Counted from the stretch's first letter, positions 12,245-24,807 are shown. The stretch: DNA of 64,000 nt from Anthonomus grandis grandis (GCF_022605725.1 NC_065550.1:4774001-4838000); one strand, 5' to 3'. Notes: generated by a model not told the origin, from the letters alone. Program-made: numbers and translations.

Positions 12245-12478
12245 CTTTCTATTTCATCTCTTTTAGTAACTCCTTTAGTCGTAGAACCGGTTCTGCGACG
12301 TTTAAACTTTTCATACCCATCATACTCAGAGAAATCTTCTCGAGTGACCTTAACATACAACTCTTTTTCCATTCCGAATTGTTTTCGCAATTCAATATAT
12401 CGATGTTTTTGGGATTTTTTGTGTTTTTCTCGTTCGAAAAGGCACAGCCTTTCCACTTCCGCGTCAGATAAATTTGAT
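12245..12478 (-). CDS. Host gene exon 10 (234 bp), ordered basic region
   Basis: The acceptor is TTTTTATAG and the donor GTAATT. The encoded segment is helical and basic, with SDAEVERLCLFEREKHKK and ELYVKVTREDFSEYDGYEKF, then an RRRTG cluster. The E-V/I-E-R-L-C pattern here recurs as E-I-E-R-L-C across the exon 10/11 junction, suggesting a duplicated short element. I do not recognise the domain. It lies 78 bp downstream of exon 9 in the transcript. Confidence 0.75.
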
Positions 12479-12556
12479 CTATAAAAAAATATGCATTTAC
12501 AGTAACAAACTCTGGTTTATTAACGGAAATTTAATAAGAAAAATGCAATTACTTAC

Positions 12557-12692
12557 TCCGATCCATCAACCAATTCCTTATCATCATTTATCAGTGTATC
12601 ATAAATATTCCATATATCACCGCCACTCGTTTTATCTTGCTCCAAAGGTTCTTCCCTTAGAACTTCCAGTAATACTGAGTCTGCATCTGAAT
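12557..12692 (-). CDS. Host gene exon 9 (136 bp)
   Basis: A short exon with acceptor AAATTAAG (weak pyrimidine tract) and a consensus GTAAGT donor. It encodes an Asp/Ser start, then LLEVLREEPLEQ and GGDIWNIYDTLINDDKEL, which look more ordered than earlier exons. The frame joins exon 8 (G plus AT) and exon 10 (GA plus A). It follows the largest intron of the gene, filled with at least eight transposable elements. Confidence 0.7.
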
Positions 12693-12854
12693 CTTAATTT
12701 AAAAAAATTTACATTAAATTACAATTAAAACGCAAATGCATTAAGTCAAAAATAAAAAAAATTAATTACATAAGAAATAAAGGTTTAAGAGACTCGTGAT
12801 ATTAAATTTGACAAATGGGGATTTAAAATTTGATTGAAATAGGGCAAAACAGAT

Positions 12855-13205
12855 TTGCCATCTAACCGAGATAAAAGTTCAAATCTAAAAAGACAGCATA
12901 CCATGTACACTAGCGACTTACACACCTTATTATGTAAATATAGTTTAGTACAGTCCGCTGATGATTTTTGTATATACAGTATTGTTAAAAAATATGACCA
13001 ATGTTTGAACAGTTTGTGTGACATGTTTAATATTATTAGGAAGTCAGTCATAAATGGTTTTAAAATATCTATTAAAAAATCAAGTGTATGTATACACGTC
13101 ACAATACTCCTAACCATCAGTTATGTTTCCTTCACGAATGATATTAGATTACCTTACGTAAAAGCAGTAAAATGCCCAATTTTGCCCAATTTTGAGGGTT
13201 TGTAA
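12855..13205 (+). pseudogene. I-type non-LTR reverse transcriptase fragment
   Basis: The frame contains V-Q-S-A-D-D-F-C-I-Y, corresponding to the YADD catalytic box, followed by a helix and I-K-K-S-S-V-C-I, the usual SKS motif after it. This is RT palm sequence of an I/R1-type element. It fits with the RNase H piece at 14170-14737 in the same orientation; the two are probably remains of one element split by the palindromic repeat and deletions. Confidence 0.6.
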
Positions 13206-13466
13206 TTGATTATAAATTGTAATAACGATTAGTATATTTATATATTTTCCATTGGAATGATTTGTTGTATTCTGGAATTTTAGGCACTTAAAATTTAGAA
13301 TATTATAAAATTTAAGTTAAATTAGGTTAGAAAGTAAGAGGTTACAAGAAGCTATTTGAAGCATTGAGAAGTTATTATGAAGTGTTATATTGCAAGAAGT
13401 TATTTGAAGCATTGGAACCTTTTCTTTATTTGCGCAAAAGCATGCTTAGTGCTAAGTTCCTTATTA

Positions 13467-14043
13467 AACAAAAATTCCTAAATACAGATCTTCTATATGA
13501 CGTAAACAAATTAAACATTCAAGATTGAACATAAAGTATTGAATACATAAAAACTCCCCTCCATTTTGTGAGGTTTTTCGGGAGATACCGCCAATGTTAG
13601 ATCTAATTGTAGCCTTTGAATTAACAAAATTTGAATTTTTTATCAATGTTGAAACGTGTAGTTAAAAAATATCCTTCTTTTACAGTAGCATATATATATA
13701 TATATATATATATATATCATGTTGTGATAATTCCAATTTAAGTATGTTTTTATTTAAAATGGAGCTACTGTAAAAGAAGGATATTTTTTAACTACACGTT
13801 TCAACATTGATAAAAAATTCAAATTTTGTTAATTCAAAGGCTACAATTAGATCTAACATTGGCGGTATCTCCCGAAAAACCTCACAAAATGGAGGGGAGT
13901 TTTTATGTATTCAATACTTTATGTTAAATCTTAAATGTTTAATTTGTTTACGTCATATAGAAGATCTGTATTTAGGAATTTTTGTATTAAGTATGTTTTT
14001 ATTTAATATGGAGCTACTGTAAACGAAGGATATTTTTTAACTA
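13467..14043. repeat. Palindromic repeat with (TA)n centre and direct-repeat flank
   Basis: Arms 13467-13689 and 13764-13985 are inverted copies, about 222 bp each, nearly identical. Between them are a (TA)n run (13690-13716) and a unique spacer. In addition, a segment of about 55 bp (13741-13795) recurs directly at 13989-14043 with two or three changes. The 60-codon open frames on opposite strands are the same sequence mirrored and are unlikely to be genes. Confidence 0.85.
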
Positions 14044-14169
14044 TAGATGCATCAAAGATTGAAGAAGGCAATGGAGCACACAATATACATCCGTGACATT
14101 CAATATCAATTTAAAATTGACAAAAATTGTAGCATATTTACTTCTGAGGTATTGAAAGGAGGTATGCTT

Positions 14170-14737
14170 GGTTTTATAAAGTTAACCCCATAACATTTCT
14201 ATGCGTTAAGGCTCATACTGGTATTAAAGGTAATCAGCTGGTAGATTTGTTAGCCAAAAATAGTATTGCCGTCGGCAACTACATACCTGATCTTCCTAGT
14301 CTTACTGATATAAACGCAATAAGTAGAAAAAATACAAATGATATTTGGAAAAATATTTGCAAAGAATCGCCAACAAGTTATTGCAAATTAGTTCCAAAAA
14401 TACCTTCTGCACACTGGCATAGTGAACTAAACGTGCCAAGACGTAATTAAAACTATAATTCGTATGAAATTAGGACATGCTTGCTACCCAGCACACCTCA
14501 ACAAAATTAAAGTATTACCTACTGATCTGTGCACAAATTGTAATGTCACACGTGACTTAAATTACATATTTTGAATGTAAAAAATATACTCAAGAAATCG
14601 AGATGCTAGTGGTTAATTTACGAGTGGAATATAAAGTGGCTAGTCCATTTAATATTTTGCATTTATTGGCACTAGAAAATGCAAAATTATTTAATTATCC
14701 AATTACCTTCCTCAAAAATGTAAGACTTAGTATTTAG
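14170..14737 (+). pseudogene. RNase H domain and C-terminus of an I-type retrotransposon
   Basis: C-V-K-A-H-T-G-I-K-G-N-Q-L-V-D-L-L-A-K-N is the last RNase H motif (His, then N and D) of I/R1-clade ORF2. After stops near 14448 and later, shifted frames give I-R-M-K-L-G-H-A-C-Y-P-A-H-L and C-x-x-C-x(n)-F-E-C, the typical C-terminal zinc-binding tail. The sequence ends with a stop at 14735-14737 and a 3' untranslated part to about 14890. Disabled by stops and frameshifts. Confidence 0.7.
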
Positions 14738-14890
14738 TTTAGGTTTTTAATTAGAATAGTTATTCTAGTTCCAAGTCTCATTCCCTTATGTTTCTGTGGT
14801 CAATATCCCTTGTATTGTATTAAGTCGCCCTGACAGACCCCAGCGGCGTGAAGTGTGTCTCACTGTCTTAAATGTTATAGGATAGGATAA

Positions 14891-17490
14891 TATAGCTAAA
14901 AACCGTCCTATAAATTAGATATATCTAGATATCAAATTATCTATAATAAATAAAATTAAAAAAAAAAAACAAATACAAGGTTGTAGTTCTTTATCCTTTA
15001 TGTAGGCATAATTTACATAAAGGATAAAGAATATTGTTAAATCAATTATTATCAGAATAGTTAGAAATATGCGATACGTTAATAATTGCAAATTAAATAA
15101 AATATAAAAATTGTAACTGGCTGCATGGTTAAATGCCATAAAAAAAAATGCATACCATGTGTTCTTACTTAAGTAATGCATTTTTTTGCCTTTTAGTTAC
15201 GTAAGTCATGGACATAAGAAAAGGTCCAAAGGGAAACTTGAACAAAGAAAATATTTAGAAATATAAAAAATATTAATGTTTAATATAAGTTTATGGATAT
15301 CCACCGATATACCAGTAATCAACATTATATTTTATTTGAGCACAATTACATTTTTTGAGGCGGAACTCTCCCTTAGATCCGCTACTGAACTAAGTATAAT
15401 TATTATCAACGACAATTTATGTTGCGGTGTCTTCTATCACCAAAGGTGCCGCTGGCGGAGCCTTTGAGCACCACTTTTGACAAATAAATCATAAAATAAA
15501 AAAAAAATAGAATATTGGTGGAGGTAATGTAACACTTCAAGATCTTTTAATGTTACCACCTTTGGGAGAACATTAAAATTAAACTAAAACTGCTTATAAA
15601 TGGTTTTATATACTAAAAATGTAATTAATAAGAACGTTTTTTGATTTTTCAATATTTCGAAGCTTTCGTAGGCATCTAATTTTTGATTTTTATTAACTGG
15701 TTTTACTAATTTTAAATCCCGGACTTTTCATTGGTCGTCATTTTATCTTTTGGGTTTACTAAAAGATTTCTTAACTTGGCCGAAGGTTTTGTTAGATCTA
15801 GGTCTTTTAAAAACCCTATGAAAGCCTTTGGTAGTATACCGAATAAACACACTTTTAAGGGCTCTGTTAGTAATTAAACTTTGTTAGTAATTGAATAGAT
15901 TATATACAATGGCTTAGTTCTTAACTCGCTTAAGATAATAGTTAATGCTTTTGCAAGTTCATCAAATTCAAGAACTTCTACACCAGATCGAATAAATTAG
16001 TTTGTTTAATAATATATCTGTCAATTCAAACTCATCAACTCCTTAACAGTATGGTTTTCTCCCTACAAGAGTCAGATACGTATAGGTACATAAGTAAATA
16101 ATTAGATGGACTCTGCAGACTTGCTCAGTCAGATAAAACTTCTTTGTTCCTATCAATTCTATCTTGAATCACTACAAATCTTTATAAACTTCTCTTTATC
16201 GATCTTGTAATGGGTTTAACCAAAAATACAGATACCAATTCATATTGCAAAGCCTATCAACATGAACTATGGAGCAAGGTTATGAAAATATTCTGGAAAA
16301 ATAAGTTGTTGTAGCAACAAGTATGTGATAAGTATTGGAGATTGATTAAATAAAACAAATCATAAGAAACATGGTGCTCTGATAAACATAGTAAAATTAA
16401 CAAGGTTGTGTTTGAAAAATCCATAAGAAAAAACAGAAAATTGCAATATGATACAATTTGTTCTAAAAATTTGCTTGTTCCTATGCCTGGCATAGTCGTT
16501 ATACTATTCGATTTGCATGCAAAATTGTATATTTCGTTATTCTTTTAAATGTTAGTTGGTTAGTAGACAGATCGGTTTTGGTTTTTATAAGAGTAATATT
16601 TGATATCATTTGTATTAAAATATTTAAATGAATGAATTTATTATACGTTAAAATCTTTAGCTTATTAAAAATCTTTCGGTGTTGTTTGTATCCATGGTGC
16701 GTAAAGTAATTTAGGATTTCTTATTTCATTTGAGAAAATGTTTATGTCAGTTGTTGGGAAACATCAGCTTACAATGGATTTTTATAGTGAATATACCAAT
16801 TCTAGCCACTAATTTATCACTCTATTATATTTTGTCTACTATTATATTGAATAAAATATAATAATACTCTACACTCGCTTTTCAGTTTTTCCGATAATAC
16901 CGGTATTTTTACAAATTCTTCCCGTTCGATATGAAAATTTGAATGTAAAAACAACTTTAAAAACCACGACCTAAGGCTCTTGTTTGGCACGGACAATTTA
17001 GACTAAAACTGGTATTTAAATATAAATAAGTATTCCGCATTCTTTAGTATCACAGTTGCTTATAGTGCGGGAGCCAGGGATGTTTTTGATCCCATAATAA
17101 TTTAATGTTTAATGGCCATATGCAGATCTTTCAGAAAAAATTTACATTATCCTTTGCGGTAAGGGCAGCAAAAATAATTTGGGACATAATGTTTCAAGAA
17201 AAGTGTATTTTGCCTTAACAGAGTCCCACTTATGAAATACAATTTTGGAGTTTTGCATGCAATCATTTGATTCACTTTGAAGAACGAAAACGGGCTTTGA
17301 ATTACTTGTGTAAGGTGGACCCTCGGGAGCACTGCAGGACTCTGTATGTTTTTGAAGGTGGTCTACAATGGTACAGTGAAAACATCTTGTCGAACTTGCA
17401 TTGTCTTATTTATTTAATGTAACACGACCTTTCGGTTGGTAAGTATCTCCAACCGTTATCAAGTGTAAACTGGAAATTTTTCAGGACTCT
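14891..17490. other. Long intron stretch without genes
   Basis: AT-rich sequence with no frame I can assign to a family. The small open frames here have no recognisable motif and biased composition. The one clear structure is the hairpin at 14987-15031. A CG-containing patch near 17055-17090 carries no motif. Confidence 0.55.
14987..15031. repeat. Perfect 18-bp inverted repeat (hairpin)
   Basis: TTCTTTATCCTTTATGTA at 14987-15004 and its exact complement at 15014-15031 flank a 9-base loop. No adjacent gene gives it a role; it may be the centre of an old foldback element. Confidence 0.9.
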
Positions 17491-17499
17491 GTATATTCG

Positions 17500-17830
17500 C
17501 GAAAGAATATTGACTTTGACTTCACTTTTTATCTTAAGGACTGCAAATATGGTTTTAAAAAAATACGAAGGATCACTAAATAGCAGAATAATGCCATTGA
17601 TGGTAACAAGATTTGGAAACAATAATTTGGGATTACCCATTTCACAAAATTTTTTTACTAAAAGTTCAATCATGTATGAGGCAATAAAAATATTTAACCA
17701 TCTGCCTCTGGAAATGTCGATCGAAAAATTTTGATAGTGAGAGACTTTTTAATAAATAGGTCAAGAAAGTATTGTTAGGCAAGGCCTTTTATTCTCTTGA
17801 TGAATTTTATCATAAAGAATTGTATATTTC
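17500..17830 (+). pseudogene. 3' end of a Jockey-type retrotransposon
   Basis: The frame 17510-17734 carries Y-E-A-I-K-I-F-N-H-L-P-L-E-M after an R-I-M-P-L-M-V-T-R-F stretch, the pattern close to the C-terminus of Jockey-clade ORF2. After a stop, a shifted frame gives K-K-V-L-L-G-K-A-F-Y-S-L-D-E-F, the usual last motif. Nothing of the RT core remains, so it is a 5'-truncated relic. Confidence 0.6.
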
Positions 17831-17878
17831 AATGTACGAAGCAATTCTATAAACAAGTACGAGCTTCGTATTTAGTTT

Positions 17879-17917
17879 GGTTACGTGACTACCAAAAGTT
17901 TTGTTAGTCACGTAACC
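17879..17917. repeat. Perfect 13-bp inverted repeat with CACGTGAC-like arms
   Basis: GGTTACGTGACTA at 17879-17891 and its exact complement at 17905-17917 surround a 13-base spacer. It probably marks the end or centre of a short foldback element. Confidence 0.85.
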
Positions 17918-17930
17918 TTAAAAGTCAATA

Positions 17931-19118
17931 TTTCAAATTTTTTTTAAAAATTAATAATTATACCCTAAGCCAAACCCAAATACCAAATTTCATTCAAATC
18001 GGGCAAAATAACAAAAAAGTTAAAAAAAAATTCCACATAAAATAATAATACCCATTAAATCCCGATTAGATTTTTTTCATCATTAGGACCCACTGTGTTG
18101 TAATTTTTGTCTAGCAAAATGCCTTGTATAGACACTGTGTCATAAAAGCACACTGTAAATTCTGAAACGTCAAAACTTTGCCGAATTATCACGGCTAAAG
18201 GAACCCGATTTGGTAAAAGATATGCATATATTCGGATTGTCCAGAGTCTCTTGAATATTTCCATACCAATTTCAGGAAGTTCTAAGCTATTTTAAGCATT
18301 TTATTAATCAAATTAGGAAGCAAGACAGAGCCGATTCATCCACGTTGACGCCATTTTGTCAAAACCGCCGTAAAAGTCGGCATTAAAATCACGCGTAGAC
18401 GCAAAATAACACCTCTACAAAAGGACAAAGCGCTCCAAAAAAATTTGCTCGTGACGTCACACGTTTGGGCCATGCACTTCAGGTTGATTTTCGCGTGAAT
18501 TCAGCTGTTGACGCTGCCGTTGTTCGTCCGCGGAAGGCTGCCTGCAACGCTGCCAGACTTTGCAGATTGCCGTGAACGTTAGGATGATGTATTACTATCT
18601 TAAAATAATTACATCTATATCTTTAACTGCTCTTACTTTACAATTTAGTTAAAAAAAAGAGTGCATCCTTATTTCTCTTTTTAGAATTTAAACTTCCATT
18701 TTTTCAAATTTTATCATTTATCTAATACCTTGTTACTTGCCAATAGAAGTTCTTTCTATATAAATCTGACAACGGCGCACTACTAGTTGTGCCACCTGAT
18801 GAAACGAGAGGTTAGGTTGTTTATATTTATGTTCTGTGGTTGCCGGTATTTCTGACGGGATCCGCAGTAAATATTAGCTCATTTTTGTGTTTCTAAAATC
18901 GGAACTGTTTATTTCCGCGAAACCTGTATGTTATATTTATGTAAACTCTTCGCGTACTTTTAAATCGCAAAATCGTAATTTCGGACTAGAAAAATCCTCG
19001 GAAAAACCGGTTCTCGGTCGCGGTTTTATTTGTTTATATCAAACTTTAATACTTTAGTTCGTGTTTAATTTAATGTTTTTCTCCTAGTTCGCCTTGCAGT
19101 TAATACCAGAGTGTAAAT
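17931..19118. other. Region before the P-like element, no gene assigned
   Basis: Contains C+G-richer patches with GTGACGTCAC (about 18455) and CACGCGT motifs, and a second palindromic TGACGTCA near 20857 beyond the P-like gene. These could be parts of MITEs or of the P-like element's untranslated ends. I could not match terminal repeats, so no boundary is given. Confidence 0.35.
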
Positions 19119-20547
19119 ATGCCTCAAAAGTGTTGTGTTCCGGGTTGTATCGGAAACTATAAAAACGGACCTAAAGTGCATGTCTTCGGTTTTCCTAAGA
19201 ATATACCTAAATCTAAGGGGAAAATGGGTAAAAGCCATACACAAAGATGACTTTGAGCCCACAAACAACACCAAAGTATGTGAAGCTCATTTTCCTGAAG
19301 GTAGTATAATAAAGAGTACTTTATTATATGTTTTATTATACATATTAAGTTCAAGATTCCAACAGAGGTAAAATTTTTACAATAGAATTACTAAAACCAT
19401 GGCTGAAACTTTTGAAACTTTTTTATATAGCGAGCCAGTTTGTGTTTTAACATGAAAATTTAAAACTCCATATACTTCCCATAGTTTAGATGATTTATAT
19501 GCAATACTTGAAGCAATAGACCTTACTATTATTACCCTGCCTTTGGAGGAAAATGTTACCAATAATGACAACCCTGACTGTGACTTAAATCCAAATACTG
19601 CTACCGAGACTGCTACCAATACCCTTGGCAATACTATTCTCGATCATGTCAAACCATCAAATGACATAAATAAAATGAAACGTGTGTTCGATTTTGTGTC
19701 AAACATACTAAAAAGTTTTAAAAACATTGAAGACAACAAAATAGTGCATTCTTTAGATTTTATTTGTGAACAATTAGCTTTGCTTGCAACTGCAAAGGAA
19801 AGGTACAGATATTCAAGTAGTACAATAATTTTGACTTCTATAATCTATACTATTAGTCCTCATGCGTACAAGTATTTAAGAGATTATGGATCCCTAATTT
19901 TATCACATCCTCAAACTATAATGGGTATTTGTAACAAACACATGACCGATTCCCACATAGATGAAAACAAAATGTTTTTAACTTATGCCGAAATGTGTTT
20001 AGTTTACTAAAGGATCATGAGAGATTTGTGACACTACTTTTTGATGAAATTCATATTGACCCTTACATGGACTATAAAGGTGGTAATATCACTGGAACAT
20101 CAGTCAATAATAAGTCTCTAGCTTCCTCGGCATTTACTTTTATGATTACAAGTGTGTGTTCCAGCTTTAAGGAAGTAGTTCATATAGCTCTCATCTCCAA
20201 AATTACATCAGACATACTTCATAATTTTATTAAGACATTTATTGAAAATTTAGAGGAGATTGGGTACATAGTTTTTTAATAGTGTGATAATAATGCCATT
20301 AACGGGAAAGCCATTAGTCATTTTTCAACTGCAGACCAACTTAGCATTGTTTATCCTGATCCCATAGATAATCAGAGACCATTATTTTACCTATTTGACA
20401 CAGTTCACTTACTTAAATGTGTATTTAATAATTGGCTTAACTCTAAACCAGACCAAAAATTTTATTTTCCTGATTTTTACACCTCAAAGAAAAAATGTGC
20501 TTCTTTTTCTGCAATTAAAAAATTACATGAACTGGAGTATACCTAAG
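19119..20547 (+). pseudogene. P-element/THAP9-like transposase pseudogene
   Basis: It starts at ATG 19119 with a THAP zinc-finger domain: C-C-V-P-G-C near the start, an F-P pair, then after a frameshift near 19225 a K-V-C-E-A-H-F end, the C2-C-H order of THAP domains. The frame from 19543 carries the helical region, RYRYSSSTIILTSIIYTISP, then (shift near 19995) LLFDEIHIDPYMDYKGG, matching the catalytic Asp block of P transposase. Past a stop, PLFYLFDTVHLLKCVFNNW matches the next conserved block with a second Asp. The C-terminal part is absent after about 20547. At least four disruptions make it dead. P-type transposase is known to cut and paste DNA with 8-bp duplications; none was found here. 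Confidence 0.8.
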
Positions 20548-21187
20548 CTTTTTAAGCTTTTAAAGTCAATATATGTATTTATGTGTATATAATAACATTT
20601 TTTACTACTTGATGGTATAAAAAAATAAAAAATACCTAAATACATATGTTGAATTTTGGCGCAGATGTAGGGGAGTTGGAAGTCTGCATTTAATATTACA
20701 CCATAATATTTAACCTGACATTCAACCAGAACTAAAACATACCTTTGAATGTTTCCTGAAATCTATTCTATTCCTAGCATTTTTTAAAATAAGCCAAATA
20801 TTGAGATATTAGCATATGAAATCCCTTGGTTTTTAAAAATCGGTGGCCCACATCGATGACGTCACGCGCCAAGCACTAAGGCCTTGTCTTTGAGTGGGTG
20901 TTGGTAGACGTCAAAATCGACCATTTTCAGACGATGTTTTAGGGTATAAAAAAGGTATAGTATAAAGCCTTAGGAACGACATCAATTCTGAACCGATTCC
21001 AATTGGTTTTAGTAGTTAAATTTCGATTATAAAAAGGGTCTTTTTTCGGTGAAAATCGCCGTTTTCGTTGCCATGGAGAAGCGGCCATGAGTGGCTTTGA
21101 GAAATAGTCAGTCAATATACAGGGTGATTTGTTGCGATTTTTCGTGCTTGGGACTTTTTTGAAAAAAAAAATACTTTTAGGGTACTT
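20548..21187. other. Non-coding stretch with a mariner-type terminus
   Basis: Holds a TGACGTCA palindrome near 20857 and a CAGGGTGATTTGTTGCG terminus starting at about 21120, interrupted 65 bp further on by the element at 21188. No gene seen. Confidence 0.4.
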
Positions 21188-23664
21188 GAAGGGTTAGGGG
21201 AGAAAAGCAGGTAAGTCAATTTTTTTGATATATTGAGATATTGGGAGCATTCAGTTCAGAATTAGCGTAAGTATCTTTAGAAACACTTAAACTGAATAAA
21301 AAGCAGGCTAGTCGGTCGATATACGGCTTCAAAGTTTTACTATAAGGGAAAAAAAGCAAGTAAGTCAAGCGAAAAGAGGAAAAAACCAGGCAAGTCAGTA
21401 ATTATTACGAAACGCCGCCGCCGCCATTGCCACCTGGCACGGTTCCTGCTACCGCATTATTAGTGTGTCAACAGCGTTTAAAGCCGTTAGATTGTTTTTC
21501 GTTTACTATTGTTTCGTTAGTTTTGTATCATCTGTTTAGCTTTGTGTTTGTGACTATACCGTAATGTCAAGCTCGGACGAAAGTAATAAACTTCATAGTG
21601 AGCCAAAAAAAAAGGAAGAAAACTGGTCGGATGTCTGATGTAAATAAAAAATTGAGAAGACTTGCGACACATAAAGCTGGTCCCCCTTGCCATTGTAAAC
21701 GATTTAAGTGTTATGATTCAATCTCTGAACATAACAGAAAAGAGATATTACGCTACTTTAACCAGTTACAATCCCACGATGAACAAAATATGTACCGGGC
21801 TGGGCTAGTTACTGTAGGACACGTGGCACAGAGACGACCTCGAAAGGAAGAAGAGGAGGCGAAGTTGCGTGATGCTAGTTTTTCGTATAGAGTTCGAGTC
21901 ACCGACGAGGCGAGAAATAAGGTTGATATTACTGTATGTGCAAAGGCATTTTGCTCATTACATGGCATTAGCTAAAATAAGATTTACTATGTGCAGAAAA
22001 GTTTAAAACCAATAGGTTGTGCACCTAAGGATAGAAGGGGTAAGTATTCTAAGGAACACAGACAGCTAAATAGGGTCACTGCAGCTCTGGTTGAGAACCA
22101 TATCAAAAGTTTTAAAAGTCGCCAGAGTCATAAGCCTTAAAGATTCAGGTAAAACTTATTTGCCAGAAAATCTAAACATAAAGAAAATGTATAAACTATT
22201 CTAAGAATTACACCCTGCAGCAGTGGTATCTTACGATACTTACCGGATGATTTTCAACGCGAAATTTAATATTTCTTTTGGGTATCCCCGCACGGACACT
22301 TGTGCAACTTGTGATGAATATACAGCAAAAGTTAAAGCTTTTCTGCGGAAACTGATAAACAACAAATTCAACACCTAACAACAAACAATATTCTTCATAA
22401 GAAGAGGGCGGAATGTTTTTACAACCATAAGAAGAAAGCCAAAATCCAGGAAAGAAAAAATAAAAAGAAAGAAGCTATTTGCATAGGTTTTGCTAAAAAT
22501 GTCTCCCTGCCGCAGATAGCTACCAACGATGTATATTATAAACGTCAACTTTCTATGTACTCCCACAATGTCCACGTTCTTGCAACTGGCGAGTCCATTT
22601 TTTACGTGTACGATGAAAGTGTTGCCAAAAAAGGACCGAACGAAGTGGCCTCATTCCTTTTTCATTTTATTAGGAACTATTTGAATGACGAAGTTCAGGA
22701 ATTGGAAATTTTCCGTGATTCTGCAGGAGGGCAGAACAAAAACTACACGATATTTAGATTCATTCATTACTTAACGAACAATCGCATCCATGGCCTCACA
22801 GACATTAAAATTACATTTCCTATACGTGGACACTCATACTTGGAGTGCGATAAAAATGTTGGTCTTTCGAACATAAAAGTACCAATGGAAATAGCAAAAG
22901 ATTTCGAAGAAATGGTGACAATATCACGATCGAAACCATCCCCTTTTACTGTGGTCAGTGTTACTAAAAGAATTGTATTGAAAGACAATGTTGCTATCAA
23001 AATATGCCGCTAAATGCCCTTTTAGAACGCAGCCTATCAAAGTCATACAAGCTTCTTCTAGCCATAGCCAACAAACGGCTATATCGCACGACGTACTTTG
23101 GAGAAATGCTGACAGGTATTATTAGAGCACTGCGGCATAATCAGTCATTACCAAAGGGGTTGTTTGAGCTTCTCTCTCCAGCTTACAATGGTATGTTATA
23201 TTAAATATTATATTTTTTTACCAGCATCGCGTGGAAAAATATTACTTTTCAAACTAGCTAGGTAAATAAATATTCCTTAGTTTTAACAAAATCTTATTTT
23301 TTTAGGCCTCCTGCCAATTTCCATAGCCAAATTCAACGATTTGCAAAGTTTAATGAAGTTTTGTAGCCCCTCTGCTGTCAAGTTCTTTCTCAATCTACCC
23401 CATGACTAATTAAATGCAAGTTAAAATATAATTTATTACAATCACCTTACATTGATGTGGTTTTTTTTCAGGTCTGGATCAATCTGGATACAACCGACAT
23501 CATGGAAACTCGCTTTTTACTTTCTTAGAACATAATACTGTAGTTATTTTTATAAACAGTCTTTTGATAAGCTCTTATGCTGATTTTGTACCGTTTTTAA
23601 CATTAAATTGTGTTTTCTCAGTTTCGTGAACAATTGACTTACCTGCTTTTTCCCCTGACCCTTC
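21188..23664 (+). mobile_element. Element J, DNCxGQNKN transposase family, 4-bp target duplication
   Basis: Terminal repeats of about 36 bp begin GAAGGGTTAGGGGAGAAAAG at 21188 and mirror at 23664 with a few changes. ACTT precedes the left end (21184-21187) and follows the right end (23665-23668). The gene inside belongs to the same family as those at 26416 and 44588. Confidence 0.8.
21564..23409 (+). pseudogene. DNCxGQNKN-family transposase-like protein, decayed copy
   Basis: An early segment (21598-21975) has C-H-C-K-R-F-K-C and ends K-A-F-C-S-L-H-G-I. After stops, the frame 22555-23013 holds YDESVAKKGPNEVASF, the diagnostic FRDSAGGQNKNYTIF block (about 22710-22750) and FPIRGHSYLECDKN. An intron (23191-23305) joins a last exon ending LPHD at 23409. 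The same block order occurs in the copy at 44588, and a relative at 26416 carries DNCSGQNKN. I know the family only as abundant uncharacterised insect and marine invertebrate proteins. The clustered Asp and the transposon-type ends suggest a transposase; this is inference. In this copy the DN of the motif is DS. Confidence 0.65.
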
Positions 23665-23757
23665 ACTTGTAAAAATAGCAAAAAAATTACATTTTAGTAT
23701 ATTATAGTAAAATCAATGGCGCATCTGCTCGATTGGTTTTGGTTTATCTTTCACATA

Positions 23758-23979
23758 CAGGGTGCGCAAATTAATTTCCAAAGTCAAAAAATTAAAAAAA
23801 TTTCAAACTCAAAAACGGTTTTACTTAGAAGTACAGTTGATATTGCAAAATGTTCTCCTTGTCACACGCTACAAACCATCCATAAGCCATTTGACTCTAG
23901 GTGGCGCCACTAAAAAGTTATTAAAGCTGGAAAAAAAAGTGTGAAAAAGGGGATTTTCGACTCAGCACTGCTCGCCCTG
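23758..23979. mobile_element. Short MITE of mariner type
   Basis: About 222 bp with ends CAGGGTGCG and CGCCCTG next to TA on both sides (23756-23757, 23980-23981). No coding capacity. It sits just before the left end of the pogo-like element. Confidence 0.65.
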
Positions 23980-24419
23980 TATTAATGATAGCGTTAAACT
24001 TAATACAGTGAAAGTCGCCAATAACGAAGTCGCTTATAACGAAATGTCGCATATAATGACCAAACGCCCGTATCTTGGTTGGATTTCTATATTTTCAATA
24101 GTAAAAAAGTCCGGCTATAGCCTCGTCGGTTATAGTGACAAAGTCGCTTTTAACGACTTCATTTCGCTGAATTTGGATTTTGTAGACCGGTTACTGTGAC
24201 AACCGACGAGCAACGACTCGCCGCGGTGAAATACAGGAGTTGTTTTCGGGGGATACCCTATTTCTGAACATCTGCATGATAGACGTAAACGTATTGTGCT
24301 TAGTTTATTCCAGTCCAGCGTGGATTAACAGTTCCTACATAGGGTTGATGTTGCTTTTTATTGTTGTTTTATCTTCGTATGTGCTTTGATTGTGTTTTTG
24401 TAATTACAGACATTGTACA

Positions 24420-24807
24420 ATGGCTTCGGTGTCAAAGAAAAGAAAAGTTCTTTCAATTGAAGAAAAAGGTCTTATTATCGCAAGACGAATCTGGTGAAAG
24501 TAATGCTACTGTAGCTACTGAATTTGATTTATCTCACTTAAGTGTATCCACAATTTTGAAGAACAAGGATAAAGTTAAAGAAGCGTTCAACGAAAATTTA
24601 TTAGGCAAGAAAAAACTCAAGTTATCTCAATACGCAGATATCGATCAAGCCTTACTCAAGTGGTTCAAAAGTCAGCGAAGTCGTGGAACTCCCATAAGCG
24701 GTCCAATATTACAGGCAAAAGCAAATGATTTTGGAAGAATTATGGGTAAAGTGGATTTTAAATGTTCTTTAAGTTGAATTAAGCGTTTTCGTCAAAGACA
24801 TAAAATA
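24420..24807 (+). pseudogene. Pogo-type transposase, N-terminal part (psq/CENP-B DNA-binding)
   Basis: ATG 24420 opens S-K-K-R-K-V-L-S-I-E-E-K-G-L-I-I-A-R, the first helix-turn-helix of pogo-type transposases, then after a frame disruption near 24492 the second unit (ADIDQALLKWFKSQRSRGTP, P-I-L-Q-A-K-A). The frame reaches R-F-R-Q-R-H-K-I, the normal start of the linker to the catalytic domain, where element K interrupts it. A stop at 24775-24777 lies where a Trp is usual. Confidence 0.8.

Noticed and set aside
13464..14022. Two identical 60-codon open frames on opposite strands
   Set aside because: They are mirror images inside the palindromic repeat, without a recognised motif.
15276..15467. 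63-codon open frame
   Set aside because: No family signal, no splice context and AT-rich surroundings.
18455..20865. TGACGTCA palindromes on both sides of the P-like gene as its terminal repeats
   Set aside because: The surrounding sequence does not match in inverse orientation and no 8-bp duplication was found.
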